Source: Jannaschia marina
GTDB lineage: Bacteria; Pseudomonadota; Alphaproteobacteria; Rhodobacterales; Rhodobacteraceae
Direction of reading: 5' to 3'
Assembly: GCF_013404595.1 (NCBI RefSeq)
Contig: NZ_JABVAX010000006.1
Location: forward strand, 1-64,000
DNA length: 64,000 nt
Each line of letters begins with the position of its first letter. Positions within the stretch are counted from its first letter, which is position 1. Below are positions 1 to 7,974 of this stretch, one piece after another. Both the position numbers and the translations under genes were made by a program. The notes beneath the pieces are model-generated. The model was not told the origin of the DNA. It did no database searches and saw nothing but the letters and a program-made list of their open reading frames with translations.

Positions 1-1
1 C

Positions 2-82
2 GACGGACAACCACCGGACGTGGTCTACCGCGCCGGCACGACGATCATGCAACCCGACCAGGAGGCCCAGAGAGTAGCTTAG
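2..82 (+). CDS. C-terminal end of an unidentified protein (partial)
   Basis: The window opens inside a reading frame of 26 codons that ends at a TAG stop at 80-82. The visible tail reads DGQPPDVVYRAGTT and continues to EAQRVA. It has ordinary composition and no motif I recognise, so the product is unknown. The support is an open frame with plausible codon use and a pair of terminator-like hairpins just downstream. It could be a chance open end of a longer non-coding stretch, but its orientation towards the following hairpins makes a real gene end more likely. Confidence 0.45.
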   Translation, partial: DGQPPDVVYRAGTTIMQPDQEAQRVA

Positions 83-147
83 AAAACGCCAGATCCTGTC
101 CAAGGATCGGGGAGCACCTCCTTCCTCCTTCGCTGAAAGCTCTGCCT

Positions 148-191
148 CAAGTCTTCGCGGAAGACTTGCGAAAAAGCCTTCGAAGGCTTTT
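148..191. terminator. Double hairpin terminator between convergent genes
   Basis: Two hairpins lie back to back. The first has 9-bp arms CAAGTCTTC and GAAGACTTG around a 3-base loop (148-168). The second, at 172-191, is a perfect 20-base palindrome, AAAAGCCTTCGAAGGCTTTT, with T runs on both strands. It sits between the plus-strand gene ending at 82 and the minus-strand gene ending at 193, so it probably terminates both. A similar double hairpin is at 42249-42294. Confidence 0.75.
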
Positions 192-192
192 C

Positions 193-1563
193 TCAGCCCT
201 CGTAGACCGTCGCCAGATCGCCCAGGTAGTTGTTCCAGGCAAACCAGTAGGCGATGTGCCCCGCGACCCGCGGCAGCCGCGTGCCGTCCGCTGCGACGAG
301 TGCGTCCTCGGTCAGCCGCCAGGTCTCGCCACCTGACACCAGCGCCCCGTCGCGCGTCTCGAACCTGCGGTCGCCACGCTCGTAGGCGCGCGCACTCCGG
401 CTCTCGGGGTCGCCGAGGAGTACGAGCGGCGTCGCCCCGATCGCATCGTTGATGACCGGACGCTCCGCGAAGGCCCCGAGCGGCCAGGCCCGCGCCGCGC
501 CGGTGGTGCGCACGGCGAAGACGTAGTCCTTCTGGGCATGGATCGCCTGGTCCACCCGTGCCGGAAACATCAGGTCCGGCGAGGCGAAATAGTCAGCGTA
601 GACCACGCCCGCGCCGTAGTCGCGCCGATGCCCGGTGTCGAGCGACAGGACGGTCGTGCCGGGGTTGGCCGCGCGCCACTTGGCCCAGGTCGTGATGACG
701 ACGGGGCGTTGCCGCAGGGCGATATCGCGCCCGACGAAGGGGCCGATGACGGGACGGCCGGTGAACTGGTTCCAGAGCGTGTGGGAGTCGCGGTCGAACA
801 TCAGCTTGTTGGAGCGGTAGAGGAACCCCGAAGAGCCAAAGACGAGCGGCTCGGAAAAGCCCGGCACCTGCGTCTCGAAGAGGATGCCCGAACCGCAGAG
901 CGTGCAATAGGCGAGCGCCACGGGCACGCCGCCGATCACGTCGTTGAACATCTCGTGCCAGCCCATGATGCGCAGGGGATAGGCACGGGTGTCGCCGTTG
1001 ATCGAGACGCCGAAGACGAGATCCTCGTCGCGCAGGTAGTCCGCCGCGCCGGCGTCGATCATCGCGGGATTGTCCAGCGAGGGGATGCCGTCCTTCCTGA
1101 CGCCGCCCCAGGTCACCTCCTCGAAGCGGATGCGCGTCTCGGCCGGGTCGAGGTATTCGGGGCGCAGGAAGACGTCGAACTCCGGGTCGATCTGCAACAG
1201 GACGTCGCGGGTGAACTGCACCGTCACGGGATGCGGGACGATCTGCGGATTGACCTCCTGCCAGAGCATCCAGGCGAACCAGTCGGTCCCGTGGTCCTGT
1301 CCGGTGATCGTCTCGAGCGTGGCGGCGATGGCTCCGCGGCGACTGCGGCTGAAGCGGAGCGCGCGGATGAGCGCCGCGGCCATGTCCGGGGTGCCCCTCT
1401 CCGCGATGAGTGTGAGGCCCGCGCGGTGGTCGGCCTCGGAGCCCCAGAGCTGGTAGTTGAGCGCGTCGCGCAGGGCGCTGGCCTCGGGCGTCTGCGCCCC
1501 CGCGGCGTGCGGCAGGGCGGTGGCGAGGGTGATGGCGGCGAACTGGCGGCGGGTCAGGTGCAT
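193..1563 (-). CDS. DUF3179 domain protein, exported
   Basis: This 456-residue protein belongs to the DUF3179 family, whose biochemical role I do not know. The start carries a Tat-like signal (LTRRQF near residues 3-8, then a hydrophobic stretch up to about residue 23), which suggests export, possibly folded. The family signature is the cysteine pair in AYCTLCGSG, here C220 and C223, followed by a long beta-rich C-terminal region. The length fits the longer members with an N-terminal helical extension. It is transcribed away from the CsbD gene, with a hairpin between them, so it is probably monocistronic. The family call is firm; export is inferred from the N-terminus. Confidence 0.8.
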   Translation of the reverse strand: MHLTRRQFAAITLATALPHAAGAQTPEASALRDALNYQLWGSEADHRAGLTLIAERGTPDMAAALIRALRFSRSRRGAIAATLETITGQDHGTDWFAWMLWQEVNPQIVPHPVTVQFTRDVLLQIDPEFDVFLRPEYLDPAETRIRFEEVTWGGVRKDGIPSLDNPAMIDAGAADYLRDEDLVFGVSINGDTRAYPLRIMGWHEMFNDVIGGVPVALAYCTLCGSGILFETQVPGFSEPLVFGSSGFLYRSNKLMFDRDSHTLWNQFTGRPVIGPFVGRDIALRQRPVVITTWAKWRAANPGTTVLSLDTGHRRDYGAGVVYADYFASPDLMFPARVDQAIHAQKDYVFAVRTTGAARAWPLGAFAERPVINDAIGATPLVLLGDPESRSARAYERGDRRFETRDGALVSGGETWRLTEDALVAADGTRLPRVAGHIAYWFAWNNYLGDLATVYEG

Positions 1564-1640
1564 GGGCGCTCCGGTCTGGTCCGGGACAAGACTGGCGGTG
1601 CGCCGCGCTCACCTGCAAACCAACAGATCGTGAACGCGAA

Positions 1641-1671
1641 ACCGCCCCGCGGGCAGGGCTGGCGGGGCGGT
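1641..1671 (-). terminator. Hairpin terminator after the CsbD gene
   Basis: Perfect 10-bp arms, ACCGCCCCGC and GCGGGGCGGT, around an 11-base loop. Read on the minus strand the stem is followed by TTTC, so it can end the CsbD transcript (stop at 1695) before the DUF3179 gene. Confidence 0.6.
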
Positions 1672-1694
1672 CTCTCTTTAGTCCGGTCGCGCGC

Positions 1695-1892
1695 TCAGAG
1701 GCTGGCGATCCACTCATCCACCTTGCGGCGCGCCTCTTCCTTGTCGTCGCCGTAGCGCTCCTGGATCTTGCCCTCGAGCACCTCGCGATCGCCGTTGGCC
1801 TGGGCGATGTCGTCGTCCGTCAACTCGCCCCATTGCTGCTTGGCCTGGCCGGTGAATTGCTTCCAGTTTCCTTCGATCTGATCCCAGTTCAT
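1695..1892 (-). CDS. CsbD family small stress protein
   Basis: A 65-residue acidic, helical protein with the CsbD signature: an N-terminal MNWDQIEGNWKQFTGQAKQQ segment and a C-terminal EGKIQERYG stretch. CsbD-family proteins are soluble stress-induced proteins of unknown mechanism; in Bacillus the founding member is under the general stress sigma factor. The start is supported by GGAGAGACAGC directly upstream. A sequence matching the alphaproteobacterial stress sigma factor EcfG (GGAAC, 16 bases, CGTTTC) lies 32-58 bases upstream, so stress induction is plausible. It is flanked by a terminator and a divergent gene, so it is a single-gene unit. Confidence 0.9.
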   Translation of the reverse strand: MNWDQIEGNWKQFTGQAKQQWGELTDDDIAQANGDREVLEGKIQERYGDDKEEARRKVDEWIASL

Positions 1893-1923
1893 GCTGTCTC
1901 TCCTTGCAGGTTCATGGATGAAC

Positions 1924-1950
1924 GAAACGCGGCGCGGACCGGGATGTTCC
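1924..1950 (-). promoter_or_regulatory. EcfG-type (general stress) promoter candidate for the CsbD gene
   Basis: On the minus strand, GGAAC (1950-1946) is followed after 16 bases by CGTTTC (1929-1924). This matches the remembered EcfG consensus, GGAAC-N16/17-CGTT. The predicted start site leaves a leader of roughly 25 bases before the CsbD start codon. Not all Rhodobacterales carry EcfG, so another ECF sigma factor could be the real user. Confidence 0.5.
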
Positions 1951-2006
1951 GATTGACGCGACGCATCGGGGGACGCCAGATGCAGTCATGATCGCAAGGG
2001 GCGGAG

Positions 2007-3242
2007 ATGACACGATTTCTGGAATGGCTGGGCTTGACAGACCTTCCAAACTTTTCGCGCGCCCGTCCGCTCGGGGCATTTCTGGGCTTCGTCTTGATGC
2101 TCTGCGTGCTGCTGGGTCTAGCGGTGGCCGTTGCCGCGGTCGCGCGACTGGCCGGGGCGATGCTCGGACTCGATGGCGGCCCGATGGACTCTGCGCTCGT
2201 GCGCAACCTCGGGCTCCTCCTTGTCGCGCTCTTCGGGGCACCGTTCCTGGTCTGGAGAACGATGGTGGCACAGCGGCAGGCCGATACGGCGGACGCCGCG
2301 CTCCTCAACGAGAAGATCCGCGATGCCGCGACGGGGCTCTCGGCCCGGCGGCAGGTCTCGGGGGACGATGAGCGGGACCGGTGGGAGGATGACGTGGTCG
2401 CGCGGGTCCGCGCGATCGACACGCTGGAGGCGCTGGCAGGCGAGCGACCGGACGAGGCCCGCCGGATCGAGCGGCTGCTGGCGAGCTACGTGCGTGGAAC
2501 GTTTCCTGCGAGGAGCTTGGAGCCGACGGAAGAGTTGGAGCGGCGCAAGGCGCCCCGGCTTGATTTGCAAGCAGCGGTGTCGGCGCTCGGGCGCCTGCAC
2601 GGGGTTTTGGTCGCGCGGGGCGAGGTGGACTATCGGCTGGACCTGAGGACCTGCGACTTTGACGGGGTGGACTTCAGCGACGGGAATTTCTTCGCGGCGG
2701 ATTTGGCTGGGTCACGGATGGAAGGGGCAGTCTTTCAGAGTGCTATTTTTGACGGCTGCCGGCTTTGGGGCTGCCTTCTGAACTACGGAGCCTTTCACGG
2801 AGCCAATTTCAAAGGTGCCAAGTTTGACCGCGCAACGCTGAACAAGCCTATCCCTGCCACCGGAGGGATGAATGAATTCGTGTTGGCAGAGACTTTGATC
2901 GGAGCGACCTTCATCGGTGCCGATATGAGAGCTGTAGACTACCTCGGAGAAGGTGGGGATGACGCATGCACGTTCGGGACCTCGGATACGCGTCTCAATG
3001 AGAACCTGTTGTCTAATGAGACAAGCCAGTCCGATCTGAGGTTGGCAAGCCGCGCACGATCAAGAGCAAAACGGGGTCAGCCTCTAAAGGCTTCCGAGGA
3101 CGATGCGCTGAGAAAGGTAGATGCAAGTTGCCTTCGCCATTGGAGCCATGTGAAGAATGGTGACCTTATGCTCGGTGGCCAAGTCAGCGACTTCTACGAG
3201 GCCCTCGACATGAAACGCTGGCCCTACTGGGAAGGCCACTAG
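2007..3242 (+). CDS. Membrane-anchored pentapeptide-repeat protein
   Basis: A 411-residue protein with two N-terminal hydrophobic segments (about residues 14-42 and 55-75), a charged helical linker to about residue 190, and then a run of A(D/N)LXX-type repeats (for example FDGVDFSDGNFFAADLAGS, then GAFHGANFKGAKF). Pentapeptide repeats fold into a right-handed quadrilateral helix; the partner is unknown. The start is supported by GGGGCGGAG just before the ATG. Bases from about 2700 to 3220 look less GC-rich and use more A/T-ending codons than the first half and the neighbours, which may reflect a different origin of the repeat domain. It converges on purS. Confidence 0.8.
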   Translation: MTRFLEWLGLTDLPNFSRARPLGAFLGFVLMLCVLLGLAVAVAAVARLAGAMLGLDGGPMDSALVRNLGLLLVALFGAPFLVWRTMVAQRQADTADAALLNEKIRDAATGLSARRQVSGDDERDRWEDDVVARVRAIDTLEALAGERPDEARRIERLLASYVRGTFPARSLEPTEELERRKAPRLDLQAAVSALGRLHGVLVARGEVDYRLDLRTCDFDGVDFSDGNFFAADLAGSRMEGAVFQSAIFDGCRLWGCLLNYGAFHGANFKGAKFDRATLNKPIPATGGMNEFVLAETLIGATFIGADMRAVDYLGEGGDDACTFGTSDTRLNENLLSNETSQSDLRLASRARSRAKRGQPLKASEDDALRKVDASCLRHWSHVKNGDLMLGGQVSDFYEALDMKRWPYWEGH

Positions 3243-3257
3243 CCTCCCGGCCCGCCC

Positions 3258-3485
3258 TCACATCTCGATCGCGTAGCTCTCGATCACCGTGTTCGCGAGG
3301 AGCTTTTCGCACATGGCGGTCACATCGGCTTCGGTCGTGCCCTCGGCGAGGTCGAGCTCGATCAGCTTGCCCTGGCGCACGCCCTCCACCCCGTCGAAGC
3401 CCATCGCGCCGAGCGCGTGGCGGACGGCCTCGCCTTGGGGATCGAGCACGCCGGTCTTGAGCATGACGGTGACTTTGACTTTCAT
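3258..3485 (-). CDS. purS: Phosphoribosylformylglycinamidine synthase subunit PurS
   Basis: This 75-residue protein is the PurS bridge subunit of the three-part FGAM synthase (PurS-PurQ-PurL), which converts FGAR to FGAM in purine synthesis. PurS hallmarks are visible: an N-terminal beta strand MKVKVTVMLKTGVLDPQG, a central G(F/Y)DGV-EGVRQGK segment, and a C-terminal MCEKLLANTVIESY. It follows purC by 22 bases in the same direction, so the two are likely co-transcribed. purQ, which commonly follows purS in this group, is absent; the next gene is convergent. The small PurL that needs this subunit is encoded at 10958. Confidence 0.95.
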   Translation of the reverse strand: MKVKVTVMLKTGVLDPQGEAVRHALGAMGFDGVEGVRQGKLIELDLAEGTTEADVTAMCEKLLANTVIESYAIEM

Positions 3486-3507
3486 CGGCCGGGCCTTCGT
3501 CGTGGGG

Positions 3508-4269
3508 TCAGTTGATGAGCGTCGGCCGCGTGACCGGACCGGAGTTCGCGGGCAGCACGCCGAGGCGGCGGGCCACCTCGGTGTAGGCGTCCGTGAGCGA
3601 ACCGAGGTCGCGGCGGAAGACGTCCTTGTCGAGCTTCTTGCCGGTCTCGATATCCCAGAGGCGGCACGAATCCGGGCTGATCTCGTCGGCGAGGATCAGG
3701 CGCTGGAAGTCGCCGTCCCAGACGCGGCCGATCTCGATCTTGAAGTCCACGAGCTTGATGCCGACGGCGAGCATGCAGCCCGACAGGAAGTCGTTGACCC
3801 TAAGGGCGAGCGCGACGATGTCGTCGAGGTCCTGCTGGCTGGCCCAGCCGAAGGCGATGATGTGCTCCTCGGCGACGAGCGGATCGCCCAGCTTGTCGTC
3901 CTTCAGGCAGAACTCGATGATCGGGCGCGGCAGCGGCGTGCCCTCCTCGATGCCGAGGCGCTTGGACATGGAGCCGGCGGCGACGTTGCGCACGATCACC
4001 TCGAGCGGGACGATCTCGCAGGCGCGGATCAACTGCTCGCGCATGTTGAGGCGCTTGATGAAGTGGGTCGGCACGCCGACCTGGCCGAGGCCTTGCATGA
4101 AGAACTCCGACAGGCGGTTATTCAGGACGCCCTTGCCGTCGATCACATCCTTCTTCTCGGCGTTGAAGGCGGTGGCATCGTCCTTGAAATACTGGACGAG
4201 CGTGCCCGGCTCGGGGCCCTCGTACAGGATCTTGGCCTTGCCCTCGTAGACCTTCTTGCGTCTGGCCAT
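3508..4269 (-). CDS. purC: Phosphoribosylaminoimidazole-succinocarboxamide synthase (SAICAR synthetase)
   Basis: A 253-residue PurC, which condenses CAIR with aspartate using ATP in purine synthesis. The N-terminus [16 protein letters not shown] and the internal [14 protein letters not shown] and [14 protein letters not shown] segments are typical of the family, as is the length. The frame stays open further upstream, but that extension has no family similarity. Two adjacent ATG codons (4272 and 4269) are possible; the second has GAGGGG at better spacing and was chosen. It is the first gene of a purC-purS pair. Confidence 0.95.
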   Translation of the reverse strand: MARRKKVYEGKAKILYEGPEPGTLVQYFKDDATAFNAEKKDVIDGKGVLNNRLSEFFMQGLGQVGVPTHFIKRLNMREQLIRACEIVPLEVIVRNVAAGSMSKRLGIEEGTPLPRPIIEFCLKDDKLGDPLVAEEHIIAFGWASQQDLDDIVALALRVNDFLSGCMLAVGIKLVDFKIEIGRVWDGDFQRLILADEISPDSCRLWDIETGKKLDKDVFRRDLGSLTDAYTEVARRLGVLPANSGPVTRPTLIN

Positions 4270-4393
4270 CATGCCCCTCGGGAATTGTTGGTGCCGCCTC
4301 ATAGGCGCTTCCGCGGCCTTTGCCAAGCGAGGTCCCTTGCGCGCCCGCGCCGCGCGGCACATATCGGGGACACAGCCCAAGAGGAGAGACCCG

Positions 4394-4714
4394 ATGTCCA
4401 ACAGCTTCAGCGACCGCGAGAAGAGCTTCGAGAACAAGTTCGCCCATGACGCGGAGTTGCAGTTCAAGGTCGAGGCACGGCGCAATCGCCTGCTGGGCGA
4501 ATGGGCCGGCGGCCTGCTGGGCAAGGAGGGCGATGCGCTCAAGGCCTATGCGACCGAGGTGGTCAAGTCCGACTTCGAGGAAGCGGGCGACGACGACGTG
4601 CTGCGCAAGGTCGCGGGCGATCTGGGCGAGAAGGTTCCCTCGGCGGAGATCCGGGCCAAGATGGACGCCCTCATGGTCGAGGCCAAGAGCCAGATTATGT
4701 CGGAGCTGAGTTAA
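4394..4714 (+). CDS. DUF1476 protein, zeta-type inhibitor of F1-ATPase
   Basis: A 106-residue, largely helical, highly charged protein of the DUF1476 family. Its Paracoccus denitrificans member is the zeta subunit, which binds F1-ATPase and blocks ATP hydrolysis; the N-terminus is the inhibitory part. Here the start [19 protein letters not shown] and the middle [15 protein letters not shown] match the family closely. AGGAGAGACCC precedes the start. The gene is divergent from purC, about 125 bases away, an arrangement I recall as common in Rhodobacterales. Cytoplasmic face of the membrane is expected. Confidence 0.92.
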   Translation: MSNSFSDREKSFENKFAHDAELQFKVEARRNRLLGEWAGGLLGKEGDALKAYATEVVKSDFEEAGDDDVLRKVAGDLGEKVPSAEIRAKMDALMVEAKSQIMSELS

Positions 4715-4733
4715 GCCCGCTTAGGCGGCGGGC
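4715..4733 (+). terminator. Weak hairpin after the DUF1476 gene
   Basis: A 6-bp stem, GCCCGC with GCGGGC, around a 7-base loop directly after the stop codon. No T run follows, so it may only stabilise the transcript end. Confidence 0.35.
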
Positions 4734-4838
4734 GTCGACATGCGCGCAGCTCATCTCTGTCATGCGGAATATGAGTTTGCCTAAACCACCGAAGCGGGTG
4801 ACAAGGCGCGACCGATCGACCGCTTCCGGAGGCCTCCC

Positions 4839-5855
4839 ATGCCCGATGCCCTCACCGCCCTCCTGAAAGGCCGCGACTGGCTGCTCGCCGACGGTGCGAC
4901 GGGGACGACGCTCTTCAACATGGGGCTCGCCTCGGGCGATGCGCCCGAACTCTGGAACGAGACGGCCCCCGACAAGATCCGGGCACTCTACAGCGGGGCG
5001 ATCGAGGCGGGGTCGGACCTCTTCCTGACGAATACCTTCGGCGGCAATGCCGCGCGACTGAAGCTGCACGGCGCGGAGGCGCGCGCGCACGAGCTGTCGC
5101 GCATGGGTGCCGAGATCGGGCGGGAGCTGGCAGATGCGGCGGGTCGCCCGGTGATCGTCGCGGGCTCCATGGGGCCGACGGGCGAGATCATGGCCCCGAT
5201 GGGCGCGCTCACGCACGACGCCGCGGTCGAGATCTTCCACGAGCAGGCCGAGGGCCTGAAGGCGGGCGGGGCCGACGTGCTCTGGGTGGAGACGATCTCC
5301 GCGCCCGAGGAGCTGCGCGCCGCCGCCGAGGCCGCAGACCGCGCCGACATGCCCTGGTGCATCACGATGAGTTTCGACACGGCGGGGCGCACGATGATGG
5401 GCACCACGAGCGCCGAGATGACGCGGCTCATCGGGAAACTCGCGCACAAGCCCGTCGCCTACGGGGCGAACTGCGGCGTGGGCGCGTCCGACCTTCTGCG
5501 CACTGTGCTGGGCTTCGGCGCGACCGAGCAGCCGCTCATCGCCAAGGGCAATGCGGGCATCCCGAAGTATCACGACGGACACATCCACTACGACGGCACA
5601 CCGGAGCTGATGGCCGACTACGCGGTGCTGGCGCGGGATGCGGGCGCGCAGATCATCGGCGGCTGCTGCGGCACGACGCCCGATCACCTGCGCGCGATGC
5701 GGGCCGCGCTCGAGACGCGGTCGAGAGGTCCGGCCCCGACACTCGACGAGATCGCGGCGCGGCTGGGCGGCTTCTCGTCCGAGAGCGACGGTACCGACGG
5801 GGCCGGTCCCGTGCGCACCCGCACCGGCGGCCGCCGCCGGCGCGCGCCCGCCTGA
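4839..5855 (+). CDS. bmt: Homocysteine S-methyltransferase (betaine-homocysteine methyltransferase family)
   Basis: A 338-residue Pfam S-methyl_trans barrel that makes methionine from homocysteine and a methyl donor. The zinc ligands are visible: C212 in GANCGVG and the pair C276-C277 in GGCCGTTP. The N-terminus LLADGATGTTLFNMG is typical. After about residue 300 the tail becomes Arg/Gly-rich and probably disordered. GGAGGCCTCCC precedes the start. A free-standing corrinoid protein lies 2.1 kb downstream. As I recall, some Rhodobacterales split methionine synthase into separate homocysteine, cobalamin and methyl-folate proteins, so the donor could be a methylated corrinoid protein rather than betaine. 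The choice cannot be made from sequence. Confidence 0.88.
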   Translation: MPDALTALLKGRDWLLADGATGTTLFNMGLASGDAPELWNETAPDKIRALYSGAIEAGSDLFLTNTFGGNAARLKLHGAEARAHELSRMGAEIGRELADAAGRPVIVAGSMGPTGEIMAPMGALTHDAAVEIFHEQAEGLKAGGADVLWVETISAPEELRAAAEAADRADMPWCITMSFDTAGRTMMGTTSAEMTRLIGKLAHKPVAYGANCGVGASDLLRTVLGFGATEQPLIAKGNAGIPKYHDGHIHYDGTPELMADYAVLARDAGAQIIGGCCGTTPDHLRAMRAALETRSRGPAPTLDEIAARLGGFSSESDGTDGAGPVRTRTGGRRRRAPA

Positions 5856-5865
5856 GACGACCTCC

Positions 5866-6732
5866 ATGCGTGGCATGACGGCGGCGCTGTGGCTGCTGCT
5901 GGCCGGCGGCGGAACGATCGTTGCTGCGGCCTGGGCGGCACGGCTGCATCCGATACTCGATTCGCTCGGCGTCGGATTGCCCGCGGCGCTTGCGGTCCTG
6001 ACCCTGTCGGCGGTTGCCGGCGTCGCGGCGAGGCGTCGCCGCCTGGCATCGCTCGCGGCCGGCATGGCGCTGGCGGGGGCTGCCCTCCTCCCGCTCGGAG
6101 GACAGGACGCGCCGTCGGAGCCGATCCGTCTGATACAGCACAATCTTCTATTCAATAACGATGCGGGCGATCTGGCCGATCGGCTCGAAGGGGCGGACGT
6201 CGCCACCTTGCAGGAAGTGAACGCGGCGCGGCCCGCCGTCGCGGCCCTGCCCGCCCCGTGGCGGGCCCAGGTCTGCGCCTATACGGCCGTCGGTGACACC
6301 GCGGTCGCGACACGCTGGCCCATCCTGGAGGCGGGCTGCATGGACGGCGGAAGCTGGCTGCGCGCGGAGACGCCGGCGGGAGCGGTCACCTTCGTGTCTC
6401 TCCACCTGCGCTGGCCCTGGCCCAAGGGGCAGGCGGCGCAGGTCGCCGATCTGCTGCCCGGGTTGAGTGCCCTGGCCGCGCCCGTGGTCGTCGGGGGCGA
6501 CTTCAACCAGACCCCCTGGTCGGCGAGCGTCGCGCGCGTCGGAGCGGCGACGGGCACCGCCCCCCTGCCCGGTCTGCGGATCACCCTGCGGCAGTTCGAT
6601 GGTTGGCTGCGATTGCCCATCGACCACGTTCTGGTGCCCGAGGGCTGGAGCGGCCGCGCGGAGACGACGGGGTTCCACGGCTCCGACCACCGTGCCCTGG
6701 CGGCCGAAATCGGTGCGGAGATCGCCCGATGA
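5866..6732 (+). CDS. Membrane-anchored endonuclease/exonuclease/phosphatase family protein
   Basis: A 288-residue protein. Three hydrophobic segments occupy about residues 5-75, followed by a periplasm-facing catalytic domain of the endonuclease/exonuclease/phosphatase fold. Visible motifs are IQHNLLF, a catalytic glutamate in LQEVN, GGDFNQTPWS and the C-terminal GSDHRAL. This arrangement (two or three helices plus an EEP domain) is common in proteobacteria, and the substrate is unknown; it could be nucleic acid, a phospholipid or a phosphorylated small molecule. The ATG at 5866 is 10 bases after the methyltransferase stop, suggesting co-transcription. It converges on the radical SAM gene. 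Confidence 0.78.
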   Translation: MRGMTAALWLLLAGGGTIVAAAWAARLHPILDSLGVGLPAALAVLTLSAVAGVAARRRRLASLAAGMALAGAALLPLGGQDAPSEPIRLIQHNLLFNNDAGDLADRLEGADVATLQEVNAARPAVAALPAPWRAQVCAYTAVGDTAVATRWPILEAGCMDGGSWLRAETPAGAVTFVSLHLRWPWPKGQAAQVADLLPGLSALAAPVVVGGDFNQTPWSASVARVGAATGTAPLPGLRITLRQFDGWLRLPIDHVLVPEGWSGRAETTGFHGSDHRALAAEIGAEIAR

Positions 6733-6750
6733 CACCGTTGCCACCCATCA

Positions 6751-6775
6751 CGCGGGGCAATTGCCCTGCCCCGCG
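6751..6775. terminator. Hairpin between convergent genes
   Basis: 9-bp arms CGCGGGGCA and TGCCCCGCG enclose a 7-base loop, between a plus-strand gene ending at 6732 and a minus-strand gene ending at 6777. There is no clear T run, so termination is inferred from position and stem strength. Confidence 0.5.
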
Positions 6776-6776
6776 C

Positions 6777-7820
6777 CTAGAAGAGCGACATCTGCGAGCC
6801 CGGCACCGTGAAGAGATCCGTGCGCACGGGCGGCAGCCGGCGCAGGAAGCCTGCGGCACGGCAGGCGCGGCGAAAGCGGCTCTGGAGCAGATCCGCATGG
6901 ACGCCCGCGCCGCGCATCCGGTGGCCGTAGCCCGCGTCGTAGAGCTTGCCGTCGTGGAATTGCCGGATGCGATTGAGCACCTTGCGCGCCTGCCCCGGCA
7001 CATGGGTGCGCAGCCATTCCTCGAAGAGCGGCGCGACTTCGAGTGGCAGGCGCAGGGGGATCATGCTTGCCGCCACGGCCCCGACATCGGCGGCGGCACG
7101 GACCACCGCCTCGACCTCGTGATCGGTCAGGCCCGGAATGATGGGCGAGACCATGACGCGCACCTGCACCCCGGCCCGCGCGAGCCGCTCGATGGCCTTG
7201 AGCCGCCGCGCGGGCACCGGCACCCGCGGCTCCATGCGGCGCGCGAGGTCGGCGTCGAGCGTCGTGACCGAGAGGCCCACGCGCACGAGATCAGGGCCCA
7301 TCTCGGTCAGGATGTCGATGTCGCGTTCGACCATGGTGCCCTTGGTGGCGATGCCGACCGGGTGGGCATGATCGCGCAGCACTTCGAGGATGGACCGCAT
7401 CAGCCGACGGCCCCGCTCGATCGGCTGATAGGGATCGGTGTTGGTGCCCAGCGCGATGAGGGCCGGCCGGTAGGACGGGGCCGCGAGTTCGCGCCGGAGC
7501 GCCTCGGCCACGTTCGGGCGGGCGACGAGCCGGGCCTCGAAGTCGAGTCCGGGGGAGAGGCCGAGATAGGCGTGGGTCGGGCGCGCGAAGCAATAGATGC
7601 AGCCGTGCTCGCACCCGCGATAGGGGTTGATCGAGCGATCGAACGGCACGTCGGGCGAGCGATTGCGGATGATCGCGCGACCGATCACCTCCTCGCGCAC
7701 CTCCGTATCGAGCCGCTCGGGCAGCGGGACCTCGTAGCGATAGGGCTCGAACCGACCCGTCTCGTTCGAGAGCGCGCCACGCGCGGGCAGGTTCGCAAGG
7801 TCGTTCGGTCTGTGATCCAT
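6777..7820 (-). CDS. PA0069-family radical SAM protein (SplB-like)
   Basis: A 347-residue radical SAM protein with the Fe-S motif C70-x3-C74-x2-C77 in GCEHGCIYCFARP. The sequence around it (IINPYRGCEHGC-like, ARPTHAYLGLSPGLDFE, LIALGTNTDPYQP) matches the family named after Pseudomonas PA0069, related to spore photoproduct lyase. The reaction is unknown. I chose ATG 7820, which has GAGGGCC upstream; a further ATG at 7862 lies upstream of and partly across the operator. A perfect alphaproteobacterial LexA box lies 26 bases before the chosen start, so the gene is probably induced by DNA damage. I recall PA0069 itself being listed in the P. aeruginosa LexA regulon, which agrees. Confidence 0.88.
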   Translation of the reverse strand: MDHRPNDLANLPARGALSNETGRFEPYRYEVPLPERLDTEVREEVIGRAIIRNRSPDVPFDRSINPYRGCEHGCIYCFARPTHAYLGLSPGLDFEARLVARPNVAEALRRELAAPSYRPALIALGTNTDPYQPIERGRRLMRSILEVLRDHAHPVGIATKGTMVERDIDILTEMGPDLVRVGLSVTTLDADLARRMEPRVPVPARRLKAIERLARAGVQVRVMVSPIIPGLTDHEVEAVVRAAADVGAVAASMIPLRLPLEVAPLFEEWLRTHVPGQARKVLNRIRQFHDGKLYDAGYGHRMRGAGVHADLLQSRFRRACRAAGFLRRLPPVRTDLFTVPGSQMSLF

Positions 7821-7845
7821 GGTCCGGCCCTCGCTCGGCAGAATG

Positions 7846-7860
7846 GAACAAAAATAGAAC
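7846..7860 (-). promoter_or_regulatory. LexA (SOS) box upstream of the radical SAM gene
   Basis: The minus strand reads GTTC-TATTTTT-GTTC, a perfect direct repeat GTTC-N7-GTTC. This is the LexA operator known from Rhodobacter and other alphaproteobacteria, which differs from the E. coli CTG-N10-CAG box. It is 26 bases upstream of the chosen start codon at 7820 and in an AT-rich patch unlike the surroundings. Confidence 0.82.
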
Positions 7861-7974
7861 ATTTGGGATCTGGCGGCAAGATCGGTCGCGCCGCACCCTC
7901 CCGATGTCGCTTTTCATGCGGACCCCGGGGCTTGCCGGGCCGCACATCTTGGAAAACACGCCCCCGGAGGTTCC

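Noticed and set aside
4734..4838. A SAM, SAH or cobalamin riboswitch before the homocysteine methyltransferase
   Set aside because: I compared the leader with the remembered conserved cores and found no match; the leader is also short, about 100 bases.
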